This document shows, piece by piece, positions 29,956 to 43,690 of a stretch of 64,000 nt of DNA; positions within the stretch are counted from its first letter, which is position 1, and each line of letters starts with the position of its first letter. The position numbers and the translations under genes were made by a program. The notes beneath the pieces were generated by a model. It had not been told where the DNA came from, searched no databases, and was given only the letters and a program-made list of their open reading frames with translations. Source of the stretch: Methylobacterium sp. NMS14P. GTDB lineage: Bacteria > Pseudomonadota > Alphaproteobacteria > Rhizobiales > Beijerinckiaceae. The stretch covers positions 2,424,501 to 2,488,500 of the forward strand of contig NZ_CP087106.1 of NCBI RefSeq assembly GCF_028583545.1, written 5' to 3'.

Positions 29956-30453
29956 TCAGGCCGGCGGGCGGTAGACGAAGCGGAGCGCTACCGGCCGGCC
30001 CGCGATCGCCCGGCCCAGGCCCGGCGTGATGTGGGCCGGCGTGCAGCGCGCGAGGGCGTCGAGTGTCCCGCGCACCAGGGCGGTCCGCTGATCGCCCGCG
30101 ACCCCCGCCGCGTAGGTGACGCGGGGCGGCCCGATCAGGCTGCCGTCGCGCCGCAGCGCGAGCCGCAGGGTGATCTCGATGTCGTCGGCGCCGCCGCTCG
30201 GGCGGCCGAGGCCGCCCGGCGCCTGCCAGCAGGCGGCGAGCGCCGGGTAGAGCTCCGCCAGGGTGTCGGCGGGCCTGGTCGCCATCCGGGCGACCGGCAC
30301 CGGGACCGTGGCGCGCAGGGTCTGGGGCAGGCTCAGCGGATAGCCGCCCCCCGGCCCGTCGGCGTACCCGTAGAAGGGCACGCCGTCATAGGCCGCGGCG
30401 GCCGCCGGGATCAGGCTCAGCAGGAGGATCGAGGCGGCGCGCCGGCCCGGCAT
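29956..30453 (-). CDS. Secreted protein with TonB/TolA C-terminal-like region
   Basis: 165 residues with a clear signal peptide (AASILLLSLIPAAAAA). The mature C-terminal part (about 75-165) has DIEITLRLALRRDGSLIG and a distal ALARCTPAHI with ALRFVY, a pattern like the C-terminal domains of TonB and TolA-type proteins. Two cysteines (CWQAP and RCTPA) could pair. It has no membrane anchor other than the leader. It lies between the two cyclophilin genes, seven bases from the exported one, so it may share their operon. The assignment is tentative. Confidence 0.6.
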   Translation of the reverse strand: MPGRRAASILLLSLIPAAAAAYDGVPFYGYADGPGGGYPLSLPQTLRATVPVPVARMATRPADTLAELYPALAACWQAPGGLGRPSGGADDIEITLRLALRRDGSLIGPPRVTYAAGVAGDQRTALVRGTLDALARCTPAHITPGLGRAIAGRPVALRFVYRPPA

Positions 30454-30460
30454 GCGGCCG

Positions 30461-31009
30461 CTACTTGGCCTTCTCGGCGAGCGTCATGCTGACGATCTTG
30501 TCGGGATCCTGCACGGCCCCGCCCGGGGCGCCGGGGGCCGCCTTCTTGATCTTGTCGAGGACGTCGAGCCCGTCCGTGACGTTGCCGACGATCGTGTACT
30601 GGCCGTTCAGGAACGGCGCGTCGCCGAGGCAGATGAAGAACTGCGAGTTCGCCGAGTTCGGATCCTGCGAGCGGGCCATGCCCACGGTGCCGCGGCGGAA
30701 CTGGGCCGACTGCGTGAACTCGGCCGGGATGTTCGGCAGGCTGGAGCCGCCGGTGCCGTTGCCCTTCGGGTCGCCGGTCTGGGCCATGAAGCCGTCGATG
30801 ACGCGGTGGAACTTGAGGCCGTTGTAGAAGCCCTGCGAGACCAGCGTCTTGATCTGCTTGACGTGCTTGGGCGCGATCTCGGGCCGCAGCTCGATGGTGA
30901 TCCGCCCGTCCTTGGTCTGGAGGTAGACCGTGTTGGCGTCGGCGGCCCGGGCGGCCTGGGCGGTGCCGAGCGTGAGGGCGAGCGCGAGGAGGGCGTGGCG
31001 TCGGTTCAT
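30461..31009 (-). CDS. ppiA: Periplasmic cyclophilin-type peptidyl-prolyl isomerase
   Basis: 182 residues with a signal peptide (RRHALLALALTLGTAQAARA), so it is exported. The cyclophilin core has FYNGLKFHRVIDGFMAQTGDP, MARSQDPNSANSQFFICLGD and YTIVGNVTDGLDVL. GGAAGGA precedes the ATG. It lies 27 bp after coaD on the same strand. It is a clear paralogue of the cytosolic cyclophilin at 29420. Confidence 0.94.
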   Translation of the reverse strand: MNRRHALLALALTLGTAQAARAADANTVYLQTKDGRITIELRPEIAPKHVKQIKTLVSQGFYNGLKFHRVIDGFMAQTGDPKGNGTGGSSLPNIPAEFTQSAQFRRGTVGMARSQDPNSANSQFFICLGDAPFLNGQYTIVGNVTDGLDVLDKIKKAAPGAPGGAVQDPDKIVSMTLAEKAK

Positions 31010-31036
31010 CGAAGTCCTTCCAGGGTCGGGCCGGTC

Positions 31037-31540
31037 TCAGGAATGGGCGGCGAAGCGCTGCCGGAGGCGCGCGGCGACGGGAGCGGGCACGAAGGGCGAG
31101 ACGTCACCCCCCATGCCGGCGATCTGGCGCACCAGCGTCGCGGTGATCGGGCGGGCCTGCGTCGAGGCGGGCAGGAACACCGTCTGCACCTCGGGCGCCA
31201 TCGCGCCGTTCATGCCGGCGAGCTGCATCTCGTAGTCGAGATCCGTGCCGTCGCGCAGGCCGCGGATGAAGATCGCGGCGCCGCAGCGCCGGGCGGCCGA
31301 GACGGCGAGATCGTTGAAGGTGACGATCTCCAGCGCCGCGCCCTCGGCCTGGGCCACCGGCCCGCAGGTCTCGGTCAGGAGCGCCGCCCGCTCCTCGGCG
31401 GAGAACAGCGGCGCCTTGCCGGGATGGACGCCGATGGCGATCACGAGGCGGTCCACCAGCCGGCAGGCTTGGCGGACCACGTCGAGATGGCCGTTCGTGA
31501 CCGGATCGAACGAGCCGGCGTAGAGGGCGGTGCGGGTCAT
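31037..31540 (-). CDS. coaD: Phosphopantetheine adenylyltransferase
   Basis: Fourth step of coenzyme A synthesis: adenylates 4'-phosphopantetheine. 167 residues, normal length. The nucleotidyltransferase motif [14 protein letters not shown] is at the N-terminus. [22 protein letters not shown] carries the second substrate region, and [12 protein letters not shown] follows. It lies just downstream of gyrA (49-bp gap). Confidence 0.96.
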   Translation of the reverse strand: MTRTALYAGSFDPVTNGHLDVVRQACRLVDRLVIAIGVHPGKAPLFSAEERAALLTETCGPVAQAEGAALEIVTFNDLAVSAARRCGAAIFIRGLRDGTDLDYEMQLAGMNGAMAPEVQTVFLPASTQARPITATLVRQIAGMGGDVSPFVPAPVAARLRQRFAAHS

Positions 31541-31589
31541 CGCGACCCGACCTAGAGCATTTTCGCGCCGGACGGAACCGGGCGGCGCC

Positions 31590-34382
<2,793 letters not shown>

Positions 34383-34420
34383 GGCCGTTCCCAGGTGGCG
34401 CGCGATGCGCCGGAACGGCC
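34383..34420 (-). promoter_or_regulatory. Hairpin covering the gyrA ribosome-binding region
   Basis: On the gyrA strand, GGCCGTTCC pairs with GGAACGGCC, and an inner GGCGC pairs with GCGCC: 14 bp with one 5-nt bulge. The 3' arm ends at the base before the GTG. The only Shine-Dalgarno-like bases (GGGAA, 5 nt before the GTG) lie in that arm. The structure would hide the ribosome site, so translational control is possible. Confidence 0.6.
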
Positions 34421-34490
34421 TCTCGGAAGAGCAGTGATATCAGACGGTTAAATAAGGTTTTCCGAGGCCGGCCGCAAGGTCGCCGCGCGG

Positions 34491-34543
34491 CTGCCGGCCT
34501 GGTTCCCGGCAGGGGCGCGTCCCGGCCGGATCGGGCCGGGACG
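34491..34543 (-). terminator. Two adjacent hairpins downstream of the histidine-rich protein gene
   Basis: CGTCCCGGCC-GGATCG-GGCCGGGACG (34518-34543, perfect 10-bp stem) and CTGCCGG with CCGGCAG around an 8-nt loop (34491-34512). They follow the minus-strand histidine-rich gene by 15 and 46 bp and separate it from the gyrA promoter region. No T run is visible. Confidence 0.5.
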
Positions 34544-34557
34544 CTGGGGGCCTGCGC

Positions 34558-34863
34558 TCAGTAGAACGTGACGTGGCGGTGGCCGTACCGGCGGCCGTGC
34601 CAGACGTGGTGGCGGTGCCAGTGGCGGCGGAAATGGTGGTGCCGGTGCCAGTGATGGCGGCGGTGCCAGTAGTGGCGGCGATGGTGCCAGTGGTGACGCC
34701 GGTGCCAGTGGCGACGGTAGCGCCAGTGGGCCTGCTGCACCGCGGGAGCGGGCGCCGCGGCCTCGGCGCTCGCGGGGACCGGCAGGGGTGCCGCGCGCGC
34801 GGGCGCAGCCGCCAGCCCGCCGAGCAGCGCGGCGAGGAGGACCAGGATCGGCCAGGGTCGCAT
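34558..34863 (-). CDS. Secreted His/Arg/Trp-rich small protein
   Basis: 101 residues from the ATG at 34863, with GGGAGAG in front. The signal peptide (WPILVLLAALLGGLAAAPA) and an Ala/Pro spacer are followed by about 55 residues built of repeated HWH/HRRH units, such as RRHWHRRHHWHHRR and HWHRHHHFRR. The high histidine content suggests metal binding, but no function is shown. The DNA of this part is an imperfect tandem repeat. A longer in-frame upstream extension to 35121 is non-homologous and was rejected. Confidence 0.75.
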   Translation of the reverse strand: MRPWPILVLLAALLGGLAAAPARAAPLPVPASAEAAAPAPAVQQAHWRYRRHWHRRHHWHHRRHYWHRRHHWHRHHHFRRHWHRHHVWHGRRYGHRHVTFY

Positions 34864-35096
34864 CGTTTCTCTCCCGTGTGAGCGCCCGTCCGAGTCCAGC
34901 GGATCCGGGCCGGCACGAGGCTCGCGCCGTCGCCTGAAACGGCGAAGGTCGGCAAACGGTTCGATCCGTTCTGACTGCGCAGATGCGCCGCCGTCGCGCC
35001 CCGCCCTTGCGCGGGGCCGGATAGCGCCCAGTTTCCGCAACAGGCGCTTCCGGGCCGTCCCCCGCCCGGCTTCCCGATGAGCCGCGTAAGACTCCC

Positions 35097-35954
35097 ATGG
35101 CGTTCGCGATCCCCGACACATTCCGCGCCCTCCTCCCGCGCCGCTTCCGGGACCGCCGCCCGCGGGTCGCGGTGGTCCGGCTGTCGGGCACGATCGGGGC
35201 GGTCTCGCCGCTCCGGCCGGGCCTCTCGATCGGGGGCGTGGCGGGCAGCCTGGAACGCGCCTTCGGGATGCCGGGGGTGAAGGCGGTGGCGCTGGTGATC
35301 AACTCGCCCGGCGGCTCGCCGGCGCAGTCACACCTGATCCACCGCCGCATCCGGGCGCTGGCCGAGGAGAAGGGCGTGCCGGTGATCGCCTTCGTGGAGG
35401 ATGTCGCGGCCTCCGGCGGCTACATGATCGCCTGCGCGGCCGACGAGATCGTCGCCGACCCGACCTCGATCGTCGGCTCCATCGGCGTGGTCTCGGCCGG
35501 GTTCGGCTTCCATGGCCTCCTTGAGAAGCTCGGCGTCGAGCGCCGGGTCCACACGCAGGGCGAGGCGAAGTCGATGCTCGACCCGTTCCGCCCGGAGGAT
35601 CCCGCCGACGTGGAGCGCCTGAAGCGCATCCAGGCCGACGTGCAGGACCTGTTCACCGGCCTCGTCACGGCCCGCCGCCCGACCCTGTCGCGGGCCGAGA
35701 ACCTGTTCACCGGCGCGGTCTGGACCGGGCGGCAGGCGCTGCCCCTCGGCCTCGTCGACGCCCTCGGCGACGTGCGCACCGCGATGCGCGCGCGCTTCGG
35801 CGAGAAGGTCGACCTGCGCCTCGTCGCCGAGGCCCGGGGCGGGTTCCTGTCCCGCCTGCTGCGCCGTGGCGGCGCGCCGGGCGGGATCGACCTGGCCGAG
35901 GGGGCGATGGCCGCGTTCGCGGAGCGCGCGGCCTTCGCCCGCTACGGGCTCTGA
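35097..35954 (+). CDS. S49-family serine peptidase (SppA-like, short form)
   Basis: 285 residues. RVAVVRLSGTIG opens the ClpP-like fold. ALVINSPGGSPAQS and VIAFVEDVAASGGYMIACAAD hold the catalytic Ser in ASGGYM, and DEIVADPTSIVGSIGVV follows. DVERLKRIQ and FTGAVWTGRQALPLGLVDALGD complete the domain. There is no clear signal peptide or membrane helix, unlike classical SppA, so it may be cytosolic or membrane-peripheral. It degrades signal peptides or small membrane proteins in characterised relatives. Confidence 0.92.
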   Translation: MAFAIPDTFRALLPRRFRDRRPRVAVVRLSGTIGAVSPLRPGLSIGGVAGSLERAFGMPGVKAVALVINSPGGSPAQSHLIHRRIRALAEEKGVPVIAFVEDVAASGGYMIACAADEIVADPTSIVGSIGVVSAGFGFHGLLEKLGVERRVHTQGEAKSMLDPFRPEDPADVERLKRIQADVQDLFTGLVTARRPTLSRAENLFTGAVWTGRQALPLGLVDALGDVRTAMRARFGEKVDLRLVAEARGGFLSRLLRRGGAPGGIDLAEGAMAAFAERAAFARYGL

Positions 35955-35967
35955 GGGCTCTGAGGAC

Positions 35968-37689
35968 TCAAGCCGCCGCGACCTGCCCGAGGAAGCGCTC
36001 GATCTCGCCCTCGAGGTCGGCCGCGACCGTGTCGACGGTCTGAGCCGCCTCGGTGACAGTGGCGGCCATCCGGGCCGAGCGCCGGGCGGCGCCGGCGACC
36101 GTGGTCAGGCCGCCCGCGATCGCCTCGGTGGCGCCGGCCGTGTCGGCGACGTTGCGGGAGATCTCGGCGGTGGCCGCGCCCTGGGCCGAGACCGCCGACG
36201 CGATCCCGCCCGTGGTGGCGCTGACCGCCCGCATCCGCTCGCCCATCCGGCCGATGGCCGCCACGGCCGCCGTCGTCGAGGCCTGCACGCCGGCGATCTG
36301 GCTGCCGATCTCCTCGGTGGCCCTGGCGGTCTGCGACGCCAGCGCCTTCACCTCGGCGGCCACCACGGCGAAGCCCTTGCCGGCCGCGCCGGCCCGGGCG
36401 GACTCGATCGTGGCGTTGAGCGCCAGCAGGTTGGTCTGCTCGGCGATCTGGCGGATCAGCCCGACCACGGCGCCGATGCGCCCCGCGGCCTCGGCGAGCT
36501 CGCCGATCTCGGCGTTCATGGCGTCCGACTCCGCGGCGGCCGTGGCCACGAGGGCCTCGGCCTGGTCGAGCTGGCTCCCGATCTCGGCGATCGAGGCGGA
36601 GAGCTCCTCGGCCGCGCTCGCCACGGTCTGGACGCTGGCCGAGGTCTCGTGCGAGCCGCGCTCGGTCTCGGCGACGGCGACCTCCGCCTCGGCGGAGCTG
36701 GCCGCCATCTCGCCGGCCCGGGCGCGCATGGCGCCGGTGCTGGCGGTCAGCGCGTCCTTCAGGCGGACGACCTGGCCCCGGAACGCCTCGATGGCCCGGT
36801 CGAGCGCGGCCCGCCGCCGCGTCTCGTCGGCCGCGCCCGCGCTCTGCAGGCTCTCGAGCTCCCGGGTGCGCAGCCCGGAGACGCGCAGCACCTCGACGGC
36901 GCGCGCCACCGTGCCGATCTCGTCGCCGCGCGCCGCGTGGGGGATCGCCGTATCCAGGTCGCCGGTCGCGAGGGCCTCGATCCGCGCCGCGATCGTCGTG
37001 AAGGGCCGGAACAGCCGCGCCGCCGCCAGCCCGACGAGGGCGCAGGCCAGCACCGCGATGGCCAGGGCGGCGACGCTGAGGCTCGTCATCGTCCGGGCAT
37101 GGGCGTCGAAGTACATCTCGATCGGCAGCCCGACGAACAGGAGGCCGTTCACCTTGCCGGCGGCGTCGACCGTCGGGTGGTACACCGTGTGGTAGCGCCG
37201 CCCGAACAGGGCGGCCGGCCCCTCGTAGGTCCGCCCGGCGCGGATCGCGGCCTGGGCCGGGCTGTCGGCGGCGAGCGCCGTGCCGACCGCGCGGGTCCCG
37301 TCCTCCCGGCGCACCGTGGTCTGGCGCCGCACGAAGCTGTCGGAGGCGGGCTCGTAGCTGAACACCGTCGCCAGGCCGCCCGAATAGGCGACGGCGTCGT
37401 CCACGACGCGGGTATCGGCGAAGCCCGACAGGCTCGGCGTCGACACCCTGGCGACGCGCGCCCCGTCGAGGTCCGCCGCCGCGCCCTCGACCCGCGCCGC
37501 CAGGACGAGCGCCAGAGTTCTCAGGTTGCGCTCGCCGTCGGTGCGCTGACCCGCCTCCATCTGCGACCAGGTCTGCCGCGAGACCGTAATCCAGATGGCG
37601 CCGGCGGTGAGTGTCACGGCGAGCATCGCCAGCAGGATGACTTTCGTAGACAGAGTCAGCCTGCGCGGCGAATAGGAATGTGTGCGCAT
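35968..37689 (-). CDS. Methyl-accepting chemotaxis protein with Cache-type sensor
   Basis: 573 residues. Membrane helix 1 is at about 16-36. A periplasmic single-Cache-like domain (about 40-200) has [20 protein letters not shown] and [16 protein letters not shown]. Helix 2 is at 203-223, followed by a HAMP domain (224-277) and a long coiled-coil signalling domain. The tip is [39 protein letters not shown]. No C-terminal CheR-binding pentapeptide is seen (the end is FLGQVAAA). The ligand is unknown; Cache_3-like chemoreceptors often sense small organic acids. Confidence 0.93.
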   Translation of the reverse strand: MRTHSYSPRRLTLSTKVILLAMLAVTLTAGAIWITVSRQTWSQMEAGQRTDGERNLRTLALVLAARVEGAAADLDGARVARVSTPSLSGFADTRVVDDAVAYSGGLATVFSYEPASDSFVRRQTTVRREDGTRAVGTALAADSPAQAAIRAGRTYEGPAALFGRRYHTVYHPTVDAAGKVNGLLFVGLPIEMYFDAHARTMTSLSVAALAIAVLACALVGLAAARLFRPFTTIAARIEALATGDLDTAIPHAARGDEIGTVARAVEVLRVSGLRTRELESLQSAGAADETRRRAALDRAIEAFRGQVVRLKDALTASTGAMRARAGEMAASSAEAEVAVAETERGSHETSASVQTVASAAEELSASIAEIGSQLDQAEALVATAAAESDAMNAEIGELAEAAGRIGAVVGLIRQIAEQTNLLALNATIESARAGAAGKGFAVVAAEVKALASQTARATEEIGSQIAGVQASTTAAVAAIGRMGERMRAVSATTGGIASAVSAQGAATAEISRNVADTAGATEAIAGGLTTVAGAARRSARMAATVTEAAQTVDTVAADLEGEIERFLGQVAAA

Positions 37690-37787
37690 CTATTGGTATC
37701 CGTGTCTATTGCTGGCGCGGACACTCTTTCGCAAGGTCGAAATGGCGGGTTAAGGCTCGCCAAAATGGCGAGCCACTGCCGCCGATT

Positions 37788-38657
37788 TCAACCCTGCCCT
37801 GCGCGCCGGGCGGAGACGCGGGCGAGCGCCGCGAGGTCCTTCTCGCCGTCGCCGTGGCTGATCGCCTCGATGAGACCGTCCCGCAGCACGCTCGCGAAGG
37901 GCATCGGCACCCCGGCGCCCTCGGCCGCCTGGAGGGCGAGCCGCACGTCCTTGGCCCCGAGCTTGAGGATGAAGCCCGGCGGCTCGTAGCGGTTCTGCGC
38001 GATCGAGGCGCCGTAGCCCTTGTAGACCGGCGAGGCGAACAGCGTGTTGGTCATCAGGTCGAGGAAGTCGGCGCCCGGGACCCCGTGGCCCTCGGTGAGG
38101 GCGCAGGCCTCGGCCATGGCCTCGATGGCCGAGATCAGCATGAAGTTGCCGGCGAGCTTGACGGCGTTCGCCCGCGTCGGGTCGTCGCCGAAGCGCCAGG
38201 TCCTGGCGCCCATGGCGTCGAGGAGCGGGGCCGCGCGGTCGATCTGGGCCGCCTCCCCCGCCGCCACGATGTTGAGCTTGCCGGCCTCCGCCACGTCCGG
38301 CCGCCCGAAGACCGGCGCCGAGATGTAGGGGACGCCCGCCCGCGCGTGCACGGCGGCGAGCTGCCTCGCCAGGGCCACCGAGACCGTGCTCATCCCGATA
38401 TGCAGGCCGGGCCGCTCCGGCTGGTCGAGGAGGCCGCCGGCCACGATCACGGCCTCGAGGGCCGCGTCGTCGGCCAGCATGGTGACGACGGCGTCCCCGG
38501 CGAAGGCCTCGGCGGCGCTCGCCACCGGGGTGACGCCGTCGAGGCCGCGCGCGGCCTCCGGCGAGCGGTTCCAGGCGCGGACCGTGTGGCCGGCCCGCGC
38601 GAGATTGGCCGCCATGGCGCGACCCATCCGCCCCATTCCGATGAATCCGACGTCCAT
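37788..38657 (-). CDS. NAD(P)-dependent beta-hydroxyacid dehydrogenase (HIBADH family)
   Basis: 289 residues from the ATG at 38657, with GAGGAG in front. The N-terminal Rossmann motif VGFIGMGRMGRAMAANLARAG and the second part with NAVKLAGNFM, containing the catalytic Lys, define the 3-hydroxyisobutyrate/tartronate semialdehyde reductase family. HIGMSTVSVALA resembles the substrate site. The exact substrate cannot be assigned. It is divergent from the P1 peptidase gene with 109 bp between. Confidence 0.88.
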   Translation of the reverse strand: MDVGFIGMGRMGRAMAANLARAGHTVRAWNRSPEAARGLDGVTPVASAAEAFAGDAVVTMLADDAALEAVIVAGGLLDQPERPGLHIGMSTVSVALARQLAAVHARAGVPYISAPVFGRPDVAEAGKLNIVAAGEAAQIDRAAPLLDAMGARTWRFGDDPTRANAVKLAGNFMLISAIEAMAEACALTEGHGVPGADFLDLMTNTLFASPVYKGYGASIAQNRYEPPGFILKLGAKDVRLALQAAEGAGVPMPFASVLRDGLIEAISHGDGEKDLAALARVSARRAGQG

Positions 38658-38766
38658 GCCGTGCTCCTCGACGCGCTCTGCCGTCTGCCAACCTGGGTAA
38701 CCCCGGACGACGGTCAACGGCCCCGGCCGGATTTGCGCCGATGGCCCGCCGTGGCAAGCTCGCTCC

Positions 38767-39789
38767 ATGCCGCAGAATCGCATCACCGACATTCCCGGCC
38801 TGCGGGTCGGCCACGCCACCGACCTGCGGCTCGCCAGCGGCGTCACCGCGATCGTGTTCGATGAGCCGGCCATCGCCGCGGTCGACGTGCGCGGCGGCGG
38901 GCCGGGCACCCGCGAGACCGACCTGCTCGATCCCGAGCGCACCGTGGAGCGGGTCGACGCCTTCGTCCTCTCCGGGGGCTCGGCCTTCGGCCTCGATGCG
39001 GGGGCCGGCGTGGCGGCGTGGCTCGCCGAGGCCGGGCGCGGCTTCCCGGTCGGCATCATGCGGGTGCCGATCGTCCCGGGTGCGGTCCTGTTCGATCTCC
39101 CCAACGGCGGCGACAAGGCGTGGGGCCGCTATCCGCCCTATCGCGAGCTGGGCTTCCAGGCCGCCGCCGCCGCGGCCGAGGCGTTCGACCTGGGCTCCGT
39201 GGGCGCCGGGACCGGCGCGCGCACCGGCCGGCTCAAGGGCGGGATCGGATCCGCCTCGGCGGCCGTGCCGGGCACGGGCTTCCGGGTCGGGGCCCTCGCG
39301 GCCGTGAACGCCTTCGGCAACGCGACGATCGGCGGCGGGCCGCATTTCTGGGCCGCGCCCTTCGAGGTGGACGACGAGTTCGGCGGCCTGGGCGTGCCGG
39401 TCCGGGTGCCGCCGGAGGCCCTCGCCTTCCCGGCCCGGGCGCTGCCGGGCGCCGCCACGACGCTGGCCGTGGTGGCGACCGACGCGGCGCTGACCAAGGC
39501 GCAGTGCCGGCGCCTCGCCGTGGCGGCGCAGGACGGCCTCGCCCGCGCCCTCGTGCCGGCGCACACGCCCCTCGACGGCGATCTGGTCTTCGCCGCGGCG
39601 ACCGGCGCCGTGCCCCTCGCCGATCCGGTGGTGGACCTCGCCCGCCTCGGCGACGTCGCCGCGCGGGTCCTGGCCCGCGCGGTCGCGCGCGGCGTGTTCT
39701 CCGCGACGAGCCTGCCCGGCCACGCGCCGTCGCCGCCCCTGGCCGGCACGGGGCTTCCGCCGGCCTGGCGCGACGTGTTCGGCGGCTGA
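38767..39789 (+). CDS. P1/S58-family peptidase (DmpA/BapA-like aminopeptidase)
   Basis: 340 residues of the N-terminal-nucleophile peptidase family. RITDIPGLRVGHATDLRLASG is the family start. FVLSGGSAFGLDAGAGVAAWL follows, and GNATIGGG around residue 190 is in the region where the precursor is normally cleaved before the nucleophile (Ser/Thr). DDEFGGLGV follows. It is probably cytosolic, self-processing, and active on small peptides or beta-aminopeptides. Two extra copies of the last codons, including a stop, follow the stop codon. Confidence 0.88.
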   Translation: MPQNRITDIPGLRVGHATDLRLASGVTAIVFDEPAIAAVDVRGGGPGTRETDLLDPERTVERVDAFVLSGGSAFGLDAGAGVAAWLAEAGRGFPVGIMRVPIVPGAVLFDLPNGGDKAWGRYPPYRELGFQAAAAAAEAFDLGSVGAGTGARTGRLKGGIGSASAAVPGTGFRVGALAAVNAFGNATIGGGPHFWAAPFEVDDEFGGLGVPVRVPPEALAFPARALPGAATTLAVVATDAALTKAQCRRLAVAAQDGLARALVPAHTPLDGDLVFAAATGAVPLADPVVDLARLGDVAARVLARAVARGVFSATSLPGHAPSPPLAGTGLPPAWRDVFGG

Positions 39790-39808
39790 TCGGCGGCTGA
39801 TCGGCGGT
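39781..39808. repeat. 11-bp tandem duplication over the P1 peptidase stop codon
   Basis: GGCGGCTGATC at 39781-39791 and again at 39792-39802, then a partial third copy. The first copy contains the natural TGA. It looks like slippage at the 3' end of the gene. Confidence 0.8.
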
Positions 39809-39928
39809 TCCGGCTCCGCCCGCGCGCGGAACGATGCCGTGGGACCGGGGTTAGCGGCCGCGGCCGGAGGCCGTGGCGCGTCCCGGATCTCCCCGGGCCG
39901 CGCCCTGTGCCCAGTGGGAGAAAACCTC

Positions 39929-40195
39929 ATGAGAATGACCGGCCTGATCGTCGCCGCGTCCGTCGCGCTGTTCGCCGGCGGAGCCCAGGCGATGCCCGTG
40001 GCACCGCTGACCGGCGGCGACGCCGCGATCACCCTCGTCCGCGGCGGCTGCGGGTTCGGCGCCCATCGCGGGGCCTACGGCGGCTGCCGCCTGAATCGTG
40101 GGCCGCGCGGTGCGATCCGCCGCGCCATCACCGGCGCCCCGGGCGGCTGCCCGCCCGGCCTCTATCGCGGCCCGCGGGGCGGCTGCCGCCGCTGA
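39929..40195 (+). CDS. Small secreted Gly/Cys/Arg-rich protein (GCG/CRPN type)
   Basis: 88 residues from the ATG at 39929, with GGGAG 11 bases upstream. After a signal peptide (LIVAASVALFAGGAQA) comes GGCGFGAHRGAYGGCRLN, matching the GCG_CRPN prefix-to-repeats proteins I recall from Methylobacterium annotations. An Arg/Gly-rich tail with PGGCPPGLYRGPRGGCRR repeats the CPPG-GGC pattern. Five cysteines in the mature part suggest disulfide-linked structure. The function is unknown. Confidence 0.75.
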   Translation: MRMTGLIVAASVALFAGGAQAMPVAPLTGGDAAITLVRGGCGFGAHRGAYGGCRLNRGPRGAIRRAITGAPGGCPPGLYRGPRGGCRR

Positions 40196-40247
40196 GTGAC
40201 CGCGCTGGCGCCGCCCGCACGGGCGGCGCCTCTCGTCGGACCGGCGT

Positions 40248-40862
40248 TCAGCAGAGGGGAGAGCGCCCCTGGGGCAGCGCGATCGTCGAGGTCGCCTCGG
40301 CGATCTGGTCCGGGCCCCCCTTCGGCGGCCAGATCCCCGCATCGTAGGCGCGGGACCGCAGCGCGGCCCGCTCCTCCAGGCTGCGGAAACCCCAGACGTG
40401 CGTGATGCGCGGCGCTCCGTCGAGGGCGTACATGTTCACGACGAGGTGCTGCGTGTAGGCGCGTGCCGGCTCGATCGCGGCCTCCCAGGCCGCGAGGGTC
40501 GGTGGCAGGCCCCCCGGCTTCAGGCGATAGGTCCGGACCTCGTACACCCCGCCCCGGTCGCCCGTCCGGATCGGCGGCAGGAAGGGGAACGGGGCGTAGC
40601 TGTCCATCTCCAGCCCTGTGATCACGTTCCCGGCGTTGAACGGGTTGGCGCTGAGGAGGGCGCGCCGGCGCTCGGCGGTCATGTCCTCGGGTGCCGCGAA
40701 CCCGCGCAGCACGATCAGGCGCCCCAGTGCGCCGATCTCGGTGCGCCAGCAGCCGACCAGCTCACCCTTGGCGTCGGCGTCGTCCAGCCAGGCCCGGACG
40801 CCCTCCGAGACTTGGCCCACCGCGAGCAGTGGGCACGAGAGGGTCGCGAGTTCGTACAGCAT
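40248..40862 (-). CDS. NIPSNAP-family protein
   Basis: 204 residues with two ferredoxin-like alpha/beta-barrel halves. MLYELATLSC opens the first, and GVYEVRTYRLKPGGLPPTLAAWEAAIEPA begins the second, which is the NIPSNAP signature, with ITHVWGFRSLEERAALR following. It has no signal peptide. The function of bacterial members is poorly known. It lies alone between the GCG-type secreted protein and the sensor-kinase unit. Confidence 0.85.
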   Translation of the reverse strand: MLYELATLSCPLLAVGQVSEGVRAWLDDADAKGELVGCWRTEIGALGRLIVLRGFAAPEDMTAERRRALLSANPFNAGNVITGLEMDSYAPFPFLPPIRTGDRGGVYEVRTYRLKPGGLPPTLAAWEAAIEPARAYTQHLVVNMYALDGAPRITHVWGFRSLEERAALRSRAYDAGIWPPKGGPDQIAEATSTIALPQGRSPLC

Positions 40863-40969
40863 GGGCGCCTCGGCGACGTCGTCCCGTCGACGTCATGCCG
40901 TCAAAGCGGGAGAACGCCGTTCGTTGCCGTCGGGTCGCGCGGCCAAGTCGCCGCGCGGACGGGCAGGTC

Positions 40970-41247
40970 TCACAGCTCGGCGCGGGCGTCCTCCAGCAGC
41001 TGCGCCAGCCCGCTGTCGACCTCGTCGGCGAGCATCGACCGCTCGGCGTCGGTGAGGTCCTTGGCCCAGGCGCCGCTGCCGAACCCGTCCGTGCAGCGCG
41101 CCCGCTCCGCGGCGATGTAGGCCTCGGTCTCGACCGGGCGGGTCTTCATCGCGTGGACGAAGCCGAACCACGCCGCGCGCTCCACCACCGCGAGCCGCGC
41201 CCGCAGCCGGATGGCCACCGCCTTCTCCGGATCGATCCCGTCCGCAC

Positions 41248-41251
<4 letters not shown>
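40970..41251 (-). CDS. Small acidic protein coupled to the hybrid sensor kinase
   Basis: 93 residues. The ATG overlaps the TGA of the upstream kinase gene by four bases (ATGA), implying coupled translation. The sequence is helical (EKAVAIRLRARLAVVERAAWFGFVHAMK, then DLTDAERSMLADEVDSGLAQLLEDA), with no membrane segment. I do not recognise the family. A role as an adaptor or output partner of the kinase is inferred from position only. Confidence 0.65.
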
Positions 41252-43638
<2,387 letters not shown>

Positions 43639-43690
43639 CGAACCGACGCTGTCCCGTCACCCGCCCCGCGGCGGTTCATACCAGTATTCC

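Noticed and set aside
34573..34881. Val/Ala/Pro-rich frame opposite the histidine-rich protein
   Set aside because: Arises from the repeat DNA read in the other direction; the minus-strand frame has the signal peptide and ribosome site.
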